Source of the DNA: Pseudomonas fluorescens
Lineage (GTDB): Bacteria > Pseudomonadota > Gammaproteobacteria > Pseudomonadales > Pseudomonadaceae
Direction of reading: 5' to 3'
DNA: 64,000 nt
NCBI RefSeq assembly: GCF_001902145.1
Contig: NZ_MRST01000022.1
Span: 248,001 to 312,000 of the forward strand
Position 1 is the stretch's first letter. Every line of letters begins with the position of its first letter. Below, piece by piece: positions 44,145 through 53,323 of the stretch. Position numbers and translations under genes: made by a program. The notes under the pieces were generated by a model that did no database searches, was not told where the DNA came from, and saw only the letters and a program-made list of their open reading frames with translations.

Positions 44145-45071
44145 ATGGCGGCGATTCACATCGGCATTTCCGGCTGGCGCTACACGCCCTGGCGCGGGGA
44201 CTTCTACCCCGAAGGGCTGACCCAGAAACGCGAGTTGCAGTTTGCGTCACGCGCCGTCAACAGCATCGAAATCAACGGTTCGTTCTACGCACTGCAAACC
44301 CCCAAGCGCTATGCCCAGTGGTATGCCGATACGCCTGAAGGCTTCACGTTCAGCGTCAAGGCGCCACGCTTCATCACGCATATCCTGCGTCTGCGGGACG
44401 TGCACAAACCGATGGCGAATTTCTTCGCTTCCGGAGTGCTGGAACTGAAAGAAAAACTCGGCCCCATCCTCTGGCAGTTTCCACCCAGTTTCAAATTCGA
44501 CGCCACGCTGTTCGAAACCTTCCTGGCCCAATTACCCACCAACACCCAGCAGGCCGCCGCCCTCGCCCGCCAGCATGAACCGCGCCTTAACGGCAAGGCG
44601 AGCATGAAGGCCTATGCCAAGAAGCCCTTGCGCCATGCCGTGGAGATTCGCCACAAGAGTTTTGCAGTGCCCGAGTTTATCCAGATGCTGGATAACTATG
44701 GCGTGGCCCTGGTGGTCGCGGACACCGCCGGCAAGTGGCCGTACATGGAAGACGTGACCGCCAACTTCATGTACCTGCGCTTGCACGGCGACAAGCAGTT
44801 ATACGCCAGCGGCTATAGCGCCGAAGCACTCCAGCGCTGGGGTGACCGCATCGAGCGCTGGGCCCACGGCAAGCAGCCTGCCGATGCACACCTCGTCGAC
44901 CCGCAACGCACACCCCGCAAGCGTAAACAGCGTGATGTGTTCTGCTTTTTCGACAACGACATCAAAGTTCGCGCCCCCTTCGATGCACGCCAATTACTGC
45001 AGCGTTTCGGGCTTGACCAACACCTGTTCACCGAACCTGGCCGGCTGCCGGAACCGGGAGTATTGCCATGA
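44145..45071 (+). CDS. DUF72 family protein
   Basis: A 308-residue TIM-barrel-like protein. The N-terminal IHIGISGWRYTPWRGDFYPE and the ASRAVNSIEINGSFYALQTP segment are the DUF72 marks, followed by FTFSVKAPRFITHILRL and the C-terminal YLRLHGDKQLYASGYS. No activity is established for the family, though nucleic-acid or metal-dependent hydrolase roles have been proposed. The stop overlaps the next gene start by 4 bp, so it is cotranslated with the ybhP-like gene. Confidence 0.88.
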   Translation: MAAIHIGISGWRYTPWRGDFYPEGLTQKRELQFASRAVNSIEINGSFYALQTPKRYAQWYADTPEGFTFSVKAPRFITHILRLRDVHKPMANFFASGVLELKEKLGPILWQFPPSFKFDATLFETFLAQLPTNTQQAAALARQHEPRLNGKASMKAYAKKPLRHAVEIRHKSFAVPEFIQMLDNYGVALVVADTAGKWPYMEDVTANFMYLRLHGDKQLYASGYSAEALQRWGDRIERWAHGKQPADAHLVDPQRTPRKRKQRDVFCFFDNDIKVRAPFDARQLLQRFGLDQHLFTEPGRLPEPGVLP

Positions 45072-45844
45072 CGCATCCCGAGCTGATCCCCACCCCGCCG
45101 AACACCGCCACCACCCGTTTCACGGTGCTGACGGTCAATATCCACAAGGGTTTCACCGCGCTGAATCGACGCTTCATCTTGCCCGAGCTGCGTGAGGCCG
45201 TGCGCAGTGTGGGCGCGGACATGGTGTTCTTGCAGGAGATCCATGGCACTCACGAACACCATCCACAGCGCTACAGCGACTGGCCGAAAATGCCGCAATA
45301 TGAATTCCTCGCCGACAGCATCTGGCCGCAATTTGCCTATGGGCGCAATGCGGTTTACCCCCATGGGGACCATGGCAATGCGCTACTGTCGAAATTCCAG
45401 ATTATCCGTTACGACAACCTCGACATCTCGCAAAGCGGCCATGAAAACCGGGGCCTGCTGCATTGCGTGCTGCGCCTGCCGGGCAGCGGCCAGCAAGTGC
45501 ACGCGATCTGCATCCACCTGGGCTTGCGCGAGGTGCATCGCCAACAACAATTGCGGTTGCTGGAGCAACGTATTGGCGAGATTCCGGCCGATGCGCCGTT
45601 GGTGGTCGCCGGCGACTTCAATGACTGGCGGCAAAAAGCCGACCTGAGCCAAAGCGGCCTGCAGGAAGTGTTCATGCACACCCACGGCAAACCGGCGCGT
45701 ACGTTCCCGGCACGCCTGCCGTTGCTGCCCCTAGACCGCATTTATGTGCGCAACCTGACCATCCACAGCCCTCGCGTGCTCACCACTCGCCCCTGGTCCC
45801 ACCTGTCTGACCATGTGCCGCTGTCGGTGGAGGTGGGGTTATGA
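45068..45844 (+). CDS. ybhP: Endonuclease/exonuclease/phosphatase-family protein (YbhP-like)
   Basis: A 258-residue protein of the EEP superfamily. Catalytic elements are LTVNIHKGFTALNRRFILPE (metal-binding Asn), VFLQEIHGTHEH (Glu), PLVVAGDFNDWRQ (Asp/Asn) and the terminal WSHLSDHVPLSVEV (Asp/His). The substrate may be a phospholipid head group, nucleic acid or sugar phosphate. It precedes clsB- and ybhN-like genes with 4-bp and ~11-bp overlaps, the same order as E. coli ybhP-ybhO-ybhN. Confidence 0.88.
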   Translation: MTHPELIPTPPNTATTRFTVLTVNIHKGFTALNRRFILPELREAVRSVGADMVFLQEIHGTHEHHPQRYSDWPKMPQYEFLADSIWPQFAYGRNAVYPHGDHGNALLSKFQIIRYDNLDISQSGHENRGLLHCVLRLPGSGQQVHAICIHLGLREVHRQQQLRLLEQRIGEIPADAPLVVAGDFNDWRQKADLSQSGLQEVFMHTHGKPARTFPARLPLLPLDRIYVRNLTIHSPRVLTTRPWSHLSDHVPLSVEVGL

Positions 45845-47103
45845 ACGTTGCGGTAGACCATATCGCCACGGATCAGCCGCCGGATGACAGCAAGGCGCGG
45901 GATCTGGATTACGGCTGGCAGAGCGGCAACCGCGTGGAGTTGCTGGAGAACGGCGAGGCGTACTTTCCTGCCGTGTTCGAGGCTTTGCGGGCGGCAGAGC
46001 GCGAGATCCTGCTGGAGACCTTTATCCTCTTTGAAGACAAGGTCGGCTACGAGCTGCACAGCATCCTCATCGACGCAGCCAAGCGCGGGGTGAAGGTGGT
46101 GGTGAGCCTCGACGGTTTTGGCTGCGGCGAACTGAGCCCGGCCTTTCTTCGGGAGTTGGCCGAGGCCGGGGTGATGGTGCAGATGTTCGACCCGGCGCCC
46201 AAGACCCTGGGCATACGCACTAACTGGTTTCGCCGCCTGCATCGCAAGATCGTAGTGGTGGACGCCCGCGTGGCGTTTATCGGCGGGATCAATTTTTCCG
46301 CCGACCATCTGGCGGATTTCGGCCCCGAAGCCAAGCAGGATTACACCGTGCAGGTGATCGGCCCGGCCGTGGCCGACCTGCACCATTTCGCCCTCGCCCA
46401 AAGTGGCCGCCAGGTGCGCAGCCGTCGCGGTTGGCGACGGCGCCAGCAGCGGCCTTCGCCCTGGACAAACGAGCCAGGCGACGGTCTGGTACGCCTGATT
46501 TATCGCGACAACATCCAGCATCGTAACGATATCGAGGAGGCGTATATCCACGCCTTGAGCCAGGCCCGGCAGCGGGTGGTGATCGCCAACGCCTACTTCT
46601 TCCCCGGCTATCGCCTGCTTCGTGAGATCCGTAACGCGGCGCGTCGTGGCGTGCAGGTGCAGTTGATCATGCAGGGCCAGCCCGACGTGCTGTTGGCGAA
46701 ACTGGCCGCGCGCATGCTCTATGACTACTTGCTCAAAGATGGCGTGGTGATTCACGAATACTGCCAACGCCCGCTGCACGGCAAGGTGGCGCTGGTGGAT
46801 GACGAATGGAGCACCGTCGGTTCGAGCAATCTGGACCCACTGAGCCTGGCATTGAACCTGGAGGCCAATGTGCTGATTCGCGACCGGGCGTTCAATCAGC
46901 AGCTATACGAACGCCTGGAAGCCCTCGCCCACAATCATTGCCAGACCATGCCGGAAAAGCGCAAGCCACGCCTGTGGCTCTGGCGCTTGACCGTGGGTTT
47001 CCTGGTGTTTCATGTGATGCGCCATTTCCCGGTTCTGGCCAGTTGGTTACCGGCCCACAAGCCGCGTTTGAAGCCTTTTGAGATCACGCCCCATGACGCC
47101 TGA
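45841..47103 (+). CDS. clsB: Cardiolipin synthase B (phospholipase D superfamily)
   Basis: A 420-residue enzyme with two HKD motifs: LHRKIVVVDARVAFIGGIN near residues 136-154 and LHGKVALVDDEWSTVGSSNLD near residues 310-330. It lacks the N-terminal membrane helices of ClsA, and the C-terminal LTVGFLVFHVMRHFPVLASW is hydrophobic and may associate with membrane. By family it makes cardiolipin from phosphatidylglycerol, possibly with phosphatidylethanolamine or related acceptors. E. coli YbhO is the counterpart by neighbour order. Confidence 0.9.
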   Translation: MNVAVDHIATDQPPDDSKARDLDYGWQSGNRVELLENGEAYFPAVFEALRAAEREILLETFILFEDKVGYELHSILIDAAKRGVKVVVSLDGFGCGELSPAFLRELAEAGVMVQMFDPAPKTLGIRTNWFRRLHRKIVVVDARVAFIGGINFSADHLADFGPEAKQDYTVQVIGPAVADLHHFALAQSGRQVRSRRGWRRRQQRPSPWTNEPGDGLVRLIYRDNIQHRNDIEEAYIHALSQARQRVVIANAYFFPGYRLLREIRNAARRGVQVQLIMQGQPDVLLAKLAARMLYDYLLKDGVVIHEYCQRPLHGKVALVDDEWSTVGSSNLDPLSLALNLEANVLIRDRAFNQQLYERLEALAHNHCQTMPEKRKPRLWLWRLTVGFLVFHVMRHFPVLASWLPAHKPRLKPFEITPHDA

Positions 47104-48061
47104 AGCCCCTTCACAACCGCAAGCCTCTGGGTTCAAGCGCTGGAAGAAACCGCTGACGATTGCGTTCTTCGTGCTGCTGATCGTGTTGTTCACCCTGCTC
47201 GCCCGGCGCATCGACTGGAGCGAAGTGTTCCAGACCCTGAGCGAGTTCAAGCTACGCACGCTGTTCATCGCCGGCGCACTGACACTGTGCAGTTTCATTG
47301 TCTACGCCTGTTTCGATTTGATCGGCCGCACCTACATTCGCCAGCCGTTGCGTTGGAAGCAGATATTGCCGGTGGGCATCATCAGCTACGCGTTCAACCT
47401 CAACCTCAGCGCCTGGGTCGGCGGCATCGCCATGCGGTATCGGCTGTATTCGCGCCTGGGCGTGAGCACCAGCAATATCGCCAAGATCCTCGGACTGAGC
47501 CTGGCCACCAATTGGTTCGGCTATATGACGTTGGCCGGGGTGGTGTTCAGCAGCGGGTTGGTCACCCTGCCGCCGGGCTGGAAACTGAGCAGCGGCGCCT
47601 TGCAAGGTGTCGGGGTGTTATTGGTGAGCGCGAGCCTGGGTTACCTGGCGGCGTGCCGGTTTTCGAAAAAGCGCGCGTGGTCGATTCGCGGTATCGAAAT
47701 CAACTTGCCGTCGCTGCGCATGGCCTGTTTGCAACTGGCCCTGGGTGCGTTGAACTGGTCACTGATGGCCGCGGTGATATTTACCTTGCTGCCGGCCAAA
47801 CTGGATTACCCATTGGTGCTGGGGGTGTTGCTGATCAGTGCGATTGCCGGGGTGGTCACCCATATTCCCGCCGGGTTGGGGGTTTTGGAGGCGGTGTTCA
47901 TTGCGCTGTTGCAGCATGAGGCGTCGCGGGGGAGTTTGCTGGCCGGGCTGATCGCGTACCGGGCGATTTATTTTATTTGCCCGTTGTTGATTGCACTGGT
48001 GATGTATTTGGGGGTGGAGGCCAAGGCCAAGGCGTTGCGGGTCAAGAAAACAGCCAGATAG
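47093..48061 (+). CDS. ybhN: YbhN-like membrane protein (LPG synthase TM-type, UPF0104)
   Basis: A 322-residue inner-membrane protein with about eight helices. The pattern ILPVGIISYAFNLNLSAWVG and GGIAMRYRLYSRLGVSTSNI is that of the lysylphosphatidylglycerol flippase-like domain. ATG 47093 overlaps clsB by 11 bp; a TTG at 47078 is the alternative. Fused or unfused relatives move aminoacylated lipids; here no synthetase domain is present. It completes the ybhPON-like lipid gene set. Confidence 0.87.
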   Translation: MTPEAPSQPQASGFKRWKKPLTIAFFVLLIVLFTLLARRIDWSEVFQTLSEFKLRTLFIAGALTLCSFIVYACFDLIGRTYIRQPLRWKQILPVGIISYAFNLNLSAWVGGIAMRYRLYSRLGVSTSNIAKILGLSLATNWFGYMTLAGVVFSSGLVTLPPGWKLSSGALQGVGVLLVSASLGYLAACRFSKKRAWSIRGIEINLPSLRMACLQLALGALNWSLMAAVIFTLLPAKLDYPLVLGVLLISAIAGVVTHIPAGLGVLEAVFIALLQHEASRGSLLAGLIAYRAIYFICPLLIALVMYLGVEAKAKALRVKKTAR

Positions 48062-48080
48062 AACTGAGGTGATGGTGACA

Positions 48081-48155
48081 TCGCCTTCGCGAGCAAGCCC
48101 GCTCCCACAGGTGGACCGCATTCAAAATGTGGGAGCGGGCTTGCTCGCGAAGGCG
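48081..48155. repeat. Outward-facing REP pair between convergent genes
   Basis: CGCGAGCAAGCCCGCTCCCAC is followed after ~20 bp by GTGGGAGCGGGCTTGCTCGC. Arm order is reversed relative to the usual REPIN, as at 25341-25408, and both such pairs lie between convergent genes. Confidence 0.8.
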
Positions 48156-48175
48156 TCAGCCCAGGCACAGATGAA

Positions 48176-48931
48176 TCAACGGGACTGGATAATGCTCAAC
48201 CGCTCCCCCACCACCATCTCGGTAATCCAGTCCACCAGGATCGAGGTGTACGCCTGCTGCGACACCGGGTCGCTCAAGGCATGGTCGGCGCCGTCGATGA
48301 TGCGATGGGTCAGTGAATGGGTCTGCTGGCACGCCGCGCGGTAACTCATGATGGTGGCATGGGGCACATGGTCGTCGGTTTCCGACTCGACAATCAGCAC
48401 ATCGCCGGTAAATTGCGCACAGGCATGCAGGGCACGATTGGTTTCGGCGTGCACGAGGGTGCCGCGGTAATCCATCAGGTCGGCTTTATCCAAGTCGCGC
48501 TTGGGCTTGAGCCATTCCTGGTCGCGGTACAGTGCCGGCACACGCAGCGCCAGCCAACGTACCGGGCGCAACGAGGTGAGTATCGCCGCCAGGTAGCCGC
48601 CATAACTGGTGCCCACCACCGCCACTGCCGAGGTGTCGATAGCCGGGTGGGACAGCAGGCGGTCGTAGGCGGCCAGCAGGTCGCGCAGGTTGTCTTCGCG
48701 GGTGACGCGCGACAAGGGGATGCCGGTGCCAGCATGGCCACGCAGGTCGAAGGTCAGGCACACACACCCAAGGCCCGCGATACCTTTGGCCCGATCCAGG
48801 TCGCGCTCCTGGCTGCCGCCCCAACCGTGCACGAACAACACACCGGGTACTTTGGACTTGGGACTGAGGAATGTCCCGCTCATCTGTTCGTCGTCTATAT
48901 CGATGGTGATGCTCTCGCTTCTAGCCGTCAT
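48176..48931 (-). CDS. Alpha/beta hydrolase, dienelactone-hydrolase/esterase type
   Basis: A 251-residue hydrolase. The oxyanion strand is GVLFVHGWGGSQERDLDRAK, the nucleophile elbow VAVVGTSYGGYLAAIL (GxSxG) near residue 112, an acid in VESETDDHVPHATIMSY and the catalytic His in IDGADHALSDP. All triad positions are present. It starts inside the end of the DUF3182 gene (11-bp overlap), so the two are translationally coupled. Substrate unknown. Confidence 0.88.
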   Translation of the reverse strand: MTARSESITIDIDDEQMSGTFLSPKSKVPGVLFVHGWGGSQERDLDRAKGIAGLGCVCLTFDLRGHAGTGIPLSRVTREDNLRDLLAAYDRLLSHPAIDTSAVAVVGTSYGGYLAAILTSLRPVRWLALRVPALYRDQEWLKPKRDLDKADLMDYRGTLVHAETNRALHACAQFTGDVLIVESETDDHVPHATIMSYRAACQQTHSLTHRIIDGADHALSDPVSQQAYTSILVDWITEMVVGERLSIIQSR

Positions 48932-50030
48932 AAGTCTTGACCGTCACATACTTGAGTAGAAAGTCGCTGTTTTCGGCCGGGCCTCGGTATACCTCGATGG
49001 CATCCGCCGGCAGCGCTTGGTCTACATAGGTTTCTACCGAGGACACACGGATGGCCTTCAGGCCCGGATGGTTGATAAAACTCTGCAACGCCGCGACTTC
49101 CGCGCTGCTGGCCCCGCCCATGCGCCAGGATTGTTCGAGCACACCACTGCGGCGCTGGCCTGCGCTGTCCAGGCCTTGGGCGATGTCGTAGTTGCGGCGC
49201 GAGGCGAAGAAGCCCGGGTAGGCCTCATTCGCAGCACGGTCGAAAACCAGCGCCTGTTCGATGGCCTCACGCACGTCATCAGGCAGATCCAGTTTGAGCA
49301 GCGCTGCGTAATCACCGGGAACGACCAGCAGATCGGAACCGCCGTAGACCTTTTCCCCTTGCCCGTCTTGCGTCAGGTGCTGCTCGCCGCAGTAACTCAA
49401 AAGGTGATCGCCGATAACACTCTGGCCCACACTGTGGGTGACCACATCGTGCAGGTCTTGTTCCAGCACGACGCCTTCATCGAACATTCTGGCCGCTTCC
49501 GGGCGCGCCAGTATCGCGTCGAACTCATCCAGGCTGTGGATAACTTCCTGGCCCCTTCCTGCACAGGCGTTTACGGGTTTCAGACGAATCGGGCCGCTGT
49601 AGAGCAAGCGGGTCGCGGCAGGCCGTGCATCCTCAAGGGCGAACACGCTCACACCGTCCAACACCACGTCACGCACACGCTCGCAGAATGACGGCGACCA
49701 GCCTTCGGGCGCCTTGGCCTCGGGACTCAGCAGGCCGTGACTGATGGCTTTGGTGCAGATGAAAGCGTGATCGACATAGCCGCCCCACAGATCTTGTGGC
49801 CCCTTGATATTGAGCTGGCGCGCTTGGGCGGGCCCGACCAGGGTTTGCGTGGGCAGCAGGTACAGTTCCCGACTCGCATGCAGGGCTGGGTCGTAACTGC
49901 CACCGAACTTGAGCCCCAGGATCTGCGCCAGCCAGCGTGCGAGGGCTCGGTTGGTTTCGATTTCATGCAGGGGCGCACCTTCTCTCATCGAGTGGGCAAC
50001 CACCCACTTCTTGGGACTTATGGGGGTCAT
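48921..50030 (-). CDS. DUF3182 family protein (ATP-grasp-like)
   Basis: A 369-residue protein. Central segments RLLYSGPIRLKPVNACAGRG and VVLEQDLHDVVTHSVGQSVI look like the ATP-binding Lys strand and the hinge of an ATP-grasp fold, and YGGSDLLVVPGDYAALLKL follows; I assign it to DUF3182 from memory. No signal peptide or membrane segment. Paired with a hydrolase gene it might ligate a substrate that the partner hydrolyses or releases; this is inference. Function unknown. Confidence 0.7.
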   Translation of the reverse strand: MTPISPKKWVVAHSMREGAPLHEIETNRALARWLAQILGLKFGGSYDPALHASRELYLLPTQTLVGPAQARQLNIKGPQDLWGGYVDHAFICTKAISHGLLSPEAKAPEGWSPSFCERVRDVVLDGVSVFALEDARPAATRLLYSGPIRLKPVNACAGRGQEVIHSLDEFDAILARPEAARMFDEGVVLEQDLHDVVTHSVGQSVIGDHLLSYCGEQHLTQDGQGEKVYGGSDLLVVPGDYAALLKLDLPDDVREAIEQALVFDRAANEAYPGFFASRRNYDIAQGLDSAGQRRSGVLEQSWRMGGASSAEVAALQSFINHPGLKAIRVSSVETYVDQALPADAIEVYRGPAENSDFLLKYVTVKTYDG

Positions 50031-50198
50031 GCGTTCCCCTTTCTATCAGCCGTTGTGTATCAAGAGGGGTGCATGGATCAGGCCAACGCTGGGCTTGAGC
50101 GGATGGTTGTTAAATCAATCAGTTGCGCAAAAAGTGATGGCCGTTAGCCTGTTTTATTCTGCACGACCGCAGGTCAATCCTACGGCGTTCTGCACGAT

Positions 50199-51170
50199 TC
50201 AAACCCCAAAGCGGTTGCGGTAATCGCTGGGAGACAGGCCGGTGATTTTTTTGAACATGGCGCGAAAGGCGCTGGGGTCCTGATAGCCCACGGTCCAGGC
50301 AATGTGATCGATCGTGCCGTTGGTGAACTCCAGCATCTGCCGCGCCTTGCCGACCCGCAGGTGCTGGCAGTACTCGGTGGGTTTCAAGCCGGTGGCGTTG
50401 CGAAAGCGCCGCAAGAACGTGCGCTCTTCCAGGTTCGCCTCCTGCGCCATCGCCGCCACGGACACATCCACCGCGCCACTGGCTTGCAGCCAATGCTGGA
50501 CCTTGAGGACCGCACCATCACCATGCCTGAGAATCGGCGCAAAATTGCTACCGCACTGGCTGGCGCTGGCGCTGTGTTCGATCACCAGAAAACGCGCCGT
50601 GTCGGCTGCAATGCTCGGGCCCATCAATCGGTCGACCAGGCGCAGGCCCAGTTCCGACCAGGCCATCAGCCCCGCGGAAGTGATCAGGTCGCCGTCATCG
50701 ACAATGGGTTTATCCGCTTCCAGGCGCACCGCCGGGTAACAGGCCGCAAAGGACTTCGCGGAAGACCAGTGAGTGGTGGCGCTGCGGCCATCCAACAGGC
50801 CGCTGCGCGCCAGCATGATAGAGCCTATGCACACGCCGCCCAGCACGGTGCCGGCTGCATGTTGCTGGCGCAGCCATTGCAGCAGCGCAGGCGGCGCCTG
50901 GTCTTCGGTGAACTCGGCAATCGAGGGTGGCACCAGCACGGCCATCATCGGTTGGTCGGGGCCGGGGTGACTATCGAACGCGCGGACGGGCGTGCCATGG
51001 GCATCTACCTGCCAGTGGCTGACCCGCAGCAGCGGTAGTTGCGCAGATTCATGCTCGGCGGCGATGCGGTTAGCGACCCCGAACAGGTCGGTCAGCCCGT
51101 GGACTGCGGCGAGTTGCGCGCCCTGGTAGATCAACACACCCAGCTCGACAGTGCTGCGTTGCGCGGCCAT
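50199..51170 (-). CDS. GlxA-type AraC-family transcriptional regulator
   Basis: A 323-residue regulator. Residues ~5-190 form a DJ-1/PfpI-like domain with the elbow VLGGVCIGSIMLARSGLLDG (Cys at the usual nucleophile site), and residues ~215-323 carry the AraC helix-turn-helix pair (VSVAAMAQEANLEERTFLRR and GYQDPSAFRAMFKKITGLSP). GlxA-type regulators often control amino-acid or quaternary-amine catabolism. It is divergent from the isochorismatase-like gene, its likely target. Start taken as the second Met; one 12 codons earlier is possible. Confidence 0.88.
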   Translation of the reverse strand: MAAQRSTVELGVLIYQGAQLAAVHGLTDLFGVANRIAAEHESAQLPLLRVSHWQVDAHGTPVRAFDSHPGPDQPMMAVLVPPSIAEFTEDQAPPALLQWLRQQHAAGTVLGGVCIGSIMLARSGLLDGRSATTHWSSAKSFAACYPAVRLEADKPIVDDGDLITSAGLMAWSELGLRLVDRLMGPSIAADTARFLVIEHSASASQCGSNFAPILRHGDGAVLKVQHWLQASGAVDVSVAAMAQEANLEERTFLRRFRNATGLKPTEYCQHLRVGKARQMLEFTNGTIDHIAWTVGYQDPSAFRAMFKKITGLSPSDYRNRFGV

Positions 51171-51266
51171 TGTCAGTTTTCCCCCTGTTATTGTCGGTGC
51201 AGCCAATTCTCGGTGTGATCGACAGCTAAGATACTAGGCCCATCAACCCATCACGAGGCAACACAC

Positions 51267-51830
51267 ATGGCCAAGCAGGCGCTCATCCTAATCGATATCC
51301 AGAACGACTACTTCCCCCTGGGCAAGTGGCCGCTCGACGGCGTGGAAGCCGCAGCGGACAAGGCGGCGCAGGTGCTAAAGGCGTTTCGGCAGGCAGGCGA
51401 TGCAGTGATTCATGTACGCCATGAGTTCGCTGGCGACGACGCACCGTTCTTCACACCGGGCTCCGAAGGCGCGCACTTGCACGCCAAGGTGCTCAACGAG
51501 GGCGATGAACCGGTGGTGCTCAAACACTTTGTGAATGCGTTTCGCCAAACCAACCTGCGCCAATTGCTGGAACAGCGCAGCATCACCGACGTGGTGGTGG
51601 TGGGCAGCATGAGCCATATGTGCGTTGACGCCGTGGTGCGGGCGGCAGCGGACCTAGGCTACAAGGTTACGGTGATCCATGATGCCTGCGCGACCCGCGA
51701 CCAGGAATTCAACGGCCAGGTGATTGCGGCGGCGCAGGTGCACGGGGCGTACATGGCCTCCCTGGCATTTGGCTATGCGGAAGTAGTGTCTGCAGAGGAA
51801 TATCTGAAAGCCCAAGCAGCGGCTGCGTGA
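51267..51830 (+). CDS. Cysteine hydrolase of the isochorismatase family
   Basis: A 187-residue hydrolase with the triad in place: Asp in LILIDIQNDYFPLGKWPLDG, Lys in VVLKHFVNAFRQT and Cys in VVVGSMSHMCVDAVVRAAAD. Members cleave amides such as nicotinamide or N-carbamoyl compounds. It is transcribed away from the GlxA-type regulator across a 96-bp gap that must hold both promoters. Substrate unknown. Confidence 0.88.
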   Translation: MAKQALILIDIQNDYFPLGKWPLDGVEAAADKAAQVLKAFRQAGDAVIHVRHEFAGDDAPFFTPGSEGAHLHAKVLNEGDEPVVLKHFVNAFRQTNLRQLLEQRSITDVVVVGSMSHMCVDAVVRAAADLGYKVTVIHDACATRDQEFNGQVIAAAQVHGAYMASLAFGYAEVVSAEEYLKAQAAAA

Positions 51831-51851
51831 CCACCGCCCGGGCTGATCGCT

Positions 51852-52613
51852 TTAGCGTGTGGCGATGATGAACAGCCGCGGAAAGGGCAACAACACCGTG
51901 CCATCGGCCAGGGCTGGATAAGCCTGGGTAATTCGCGCCTGGTATTGCTGCAGGAAGGCGGCTTTTTCATCGTCCGTCAACGGCGCAAGAAAAGGCCGCA
52001 ATGCCGAAGCCTTGAACCACTCCACCACCGCCGCGTGGTCCGCCAACGGGTGTTGATAGGTGGTGCGCCACACATCCACGGTAGTGCAATGCTTGCTCAG
52101 CAGTTCGTAGTAGTAACTGGCGGTGTGCCGTTCATTGTGTTTGACCGCCCCGATCTTTGCCGACCATGGGCCATCGGCCGCGACTTCTCGCGCAAGACGA
52201 TGGGCGGGCTCGTCAAGGTTGTCCGGGGTTTGCACCGCCAGCGTACCGCCTGGGTTCAGTTGGTGGACCAAGTGCGGGTAGAGCGTGGCGTGGTCGGGCA
52301 GCCATTGCAGCGAGGCATTGGCCAGGATCACATCCAAGCGTTGCGCAGGATGCCAGGCGCCGATGTCTGCCAGCTCGAAGTTCAACCTGGGTAGGCGTTT
52401 GCGGGCGTCCACCAACATGTCATCGGAGCTGTCCATACCCGTGACCTCTGCTTGGGGGAAACGCTCGGCCAGTACTTCGGTGGAGTTCCCCGGCCCGCAC
52501 CCCAGGTCGACTGCGGTGCCCACGTCGGTGTTAGGAATTGCCGCAACCAGGTCACGGACGGGGCGAGTGCGCTGCTGTTCGAACATCGTGTACTGCTTGG
52601 CGGACCAGGTCAT
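51852..52613 (-). CDS. tam: Trans-aconitate 2-methyltransferase
   Basis: A 253-residue SAM-dependent methyltransferase. Motif I is AVDLGCGPGNSTEVLAERFP near residues 33-52, with the acidic VTGMDSSDDMLVDARKRLP after it and ANASLQWLPDHATLYPHLV in motif IV. The N-terminal WSAKQYTMFEQQRTRPVRDL closely fits Tam, which esterifies the toxic citrate by-product trans-aconitate. ATG 52613 with AAGG upstream is preferred. It is convergent with the isochorismatase-like gene. Confidence 0.9.
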   Translation of the reverse strand: MTWSAKQYTMFEQQRTRPVRDLVAAIPNTDVGTAVDLGCGPGNSTEVLAERFPQAEVTGMDSSDDMLVDARKRLPRLNFELADIGAWHPAQRLDVILANASLQWLPDHATLYPHLVHQLNPGGTLAVQTPDNLDEPAHRLAREVAADGPWSAKIGAVKHNERHTASYYYELLSKHCTTVDVWRTTYQHPLADHAAVVEWFKASALRPFLAPLTDDEKAAFLQQYQARITQAYPALADGTVLLPFPRLFIIATR

Positions 52614-52742
52614 CACAGCCTTCCTTCTTTCTTAGAGGTGGCGACAGACTAAATCGTGTGAGCCATGAGAACAAATGCTGGGGTGGGTGTGCTGCCTGTA
52701 CAAAGGCATCCCGTGCGCGACGCATGGGCGTCGTCTATAAAA

Positions 52743-52771
52743 AACCCCCGATGCTTTCGCTATCGGGGGTT
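52743..52771 (-). terminator. Terminator downstream of ssb
   Basis: The stem AACCCCCGAT / ATCGGGGGTT has a nine-base loop and A/T tracts on both sides, 27 bp after the ssb stop. It may also work on the plus strand. Confidence 0.85.
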
Positions 52772-52798
52772 TTGTTTGTTCAGGGTCGGTCTTGGACC

Positions 52799-53314
52799 TT
52801 AGAACGGGATATCGTCATCAAAGCTGTCGAAATCCTGAGCTGGTTGCGGAGCAGCCTGTTGTGGCGCTGGGCGCGACTCACGCTGTGGCTGCTGGCTTGG
52901 CTGCGGACGCGACTGCTGTGGGCGCGGCGCCGAGTTGGACATGCCGCCCTGGCCCTGTTGGTCGCCCTGTGGACGGCCGCCCAGCAGTTGCATGGTGCCT
53001 TGCATGTCGACCACGATTTCGGTGGTATAACGCTTGATGCCGTCTTTTTCCCACTCGCGGGTTTGCAGTTTGCCTTCGATGTACACCTGCGAACCTTTGC
53101 GCAGGTATTCACCGGCGATCTCTGCGACCTTGCCGAACATCGACACGCGGTGCCATTCGGTCTTCTCGACCTTCTGGCCGGTCTGCTTGTCGGTCCACTG
53201 TTCGCTGGTCGCCAGGCTCAGGTTGGTCACGGCGTTACCGTTAGGCAAGTAGCGAACTTCGGGATCCTGGCCGCAAGTACCGACCAATATGACTTTGTTA
53301 ACCCCACGGGCCAT
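52799..53314 (-). CDS. ssb: Single-stranded DNA-binding protein
   Basis: A 171-residue SSB. Residues 1-~110 form the OB fold ([54 protein letters not shown]). A Gln/Pro/Arg-rich linker follows, and the acidic tip [11 protein letters not shown] recruits partner repair and replication proteins. It begins 9 bp after the MFS gene stop, so it is probably in the same transcript, with a strong terminator after it. uvrA lies divergently next door, a common repair-gene linkage. Confidence 0.97.
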   Translation of the reverse strand: MARGVNKVILVGTCGQDPEVRYLPNGNAVTNLSLATSEQWTDKQTGQKVEKTEWHRVSMFGKVAEIAGEYLRKGSQVYIEGKLQTREWEKDGIKRYTTEIVVDMQGTMQLLGGRPQGDQQGQGGMSNSAPRPQQSRPQPSQQPQRESRPAPQQAAPQPAQDFDSFDDDIPF

Positions 53315-53323
53315 AACGTTCTC

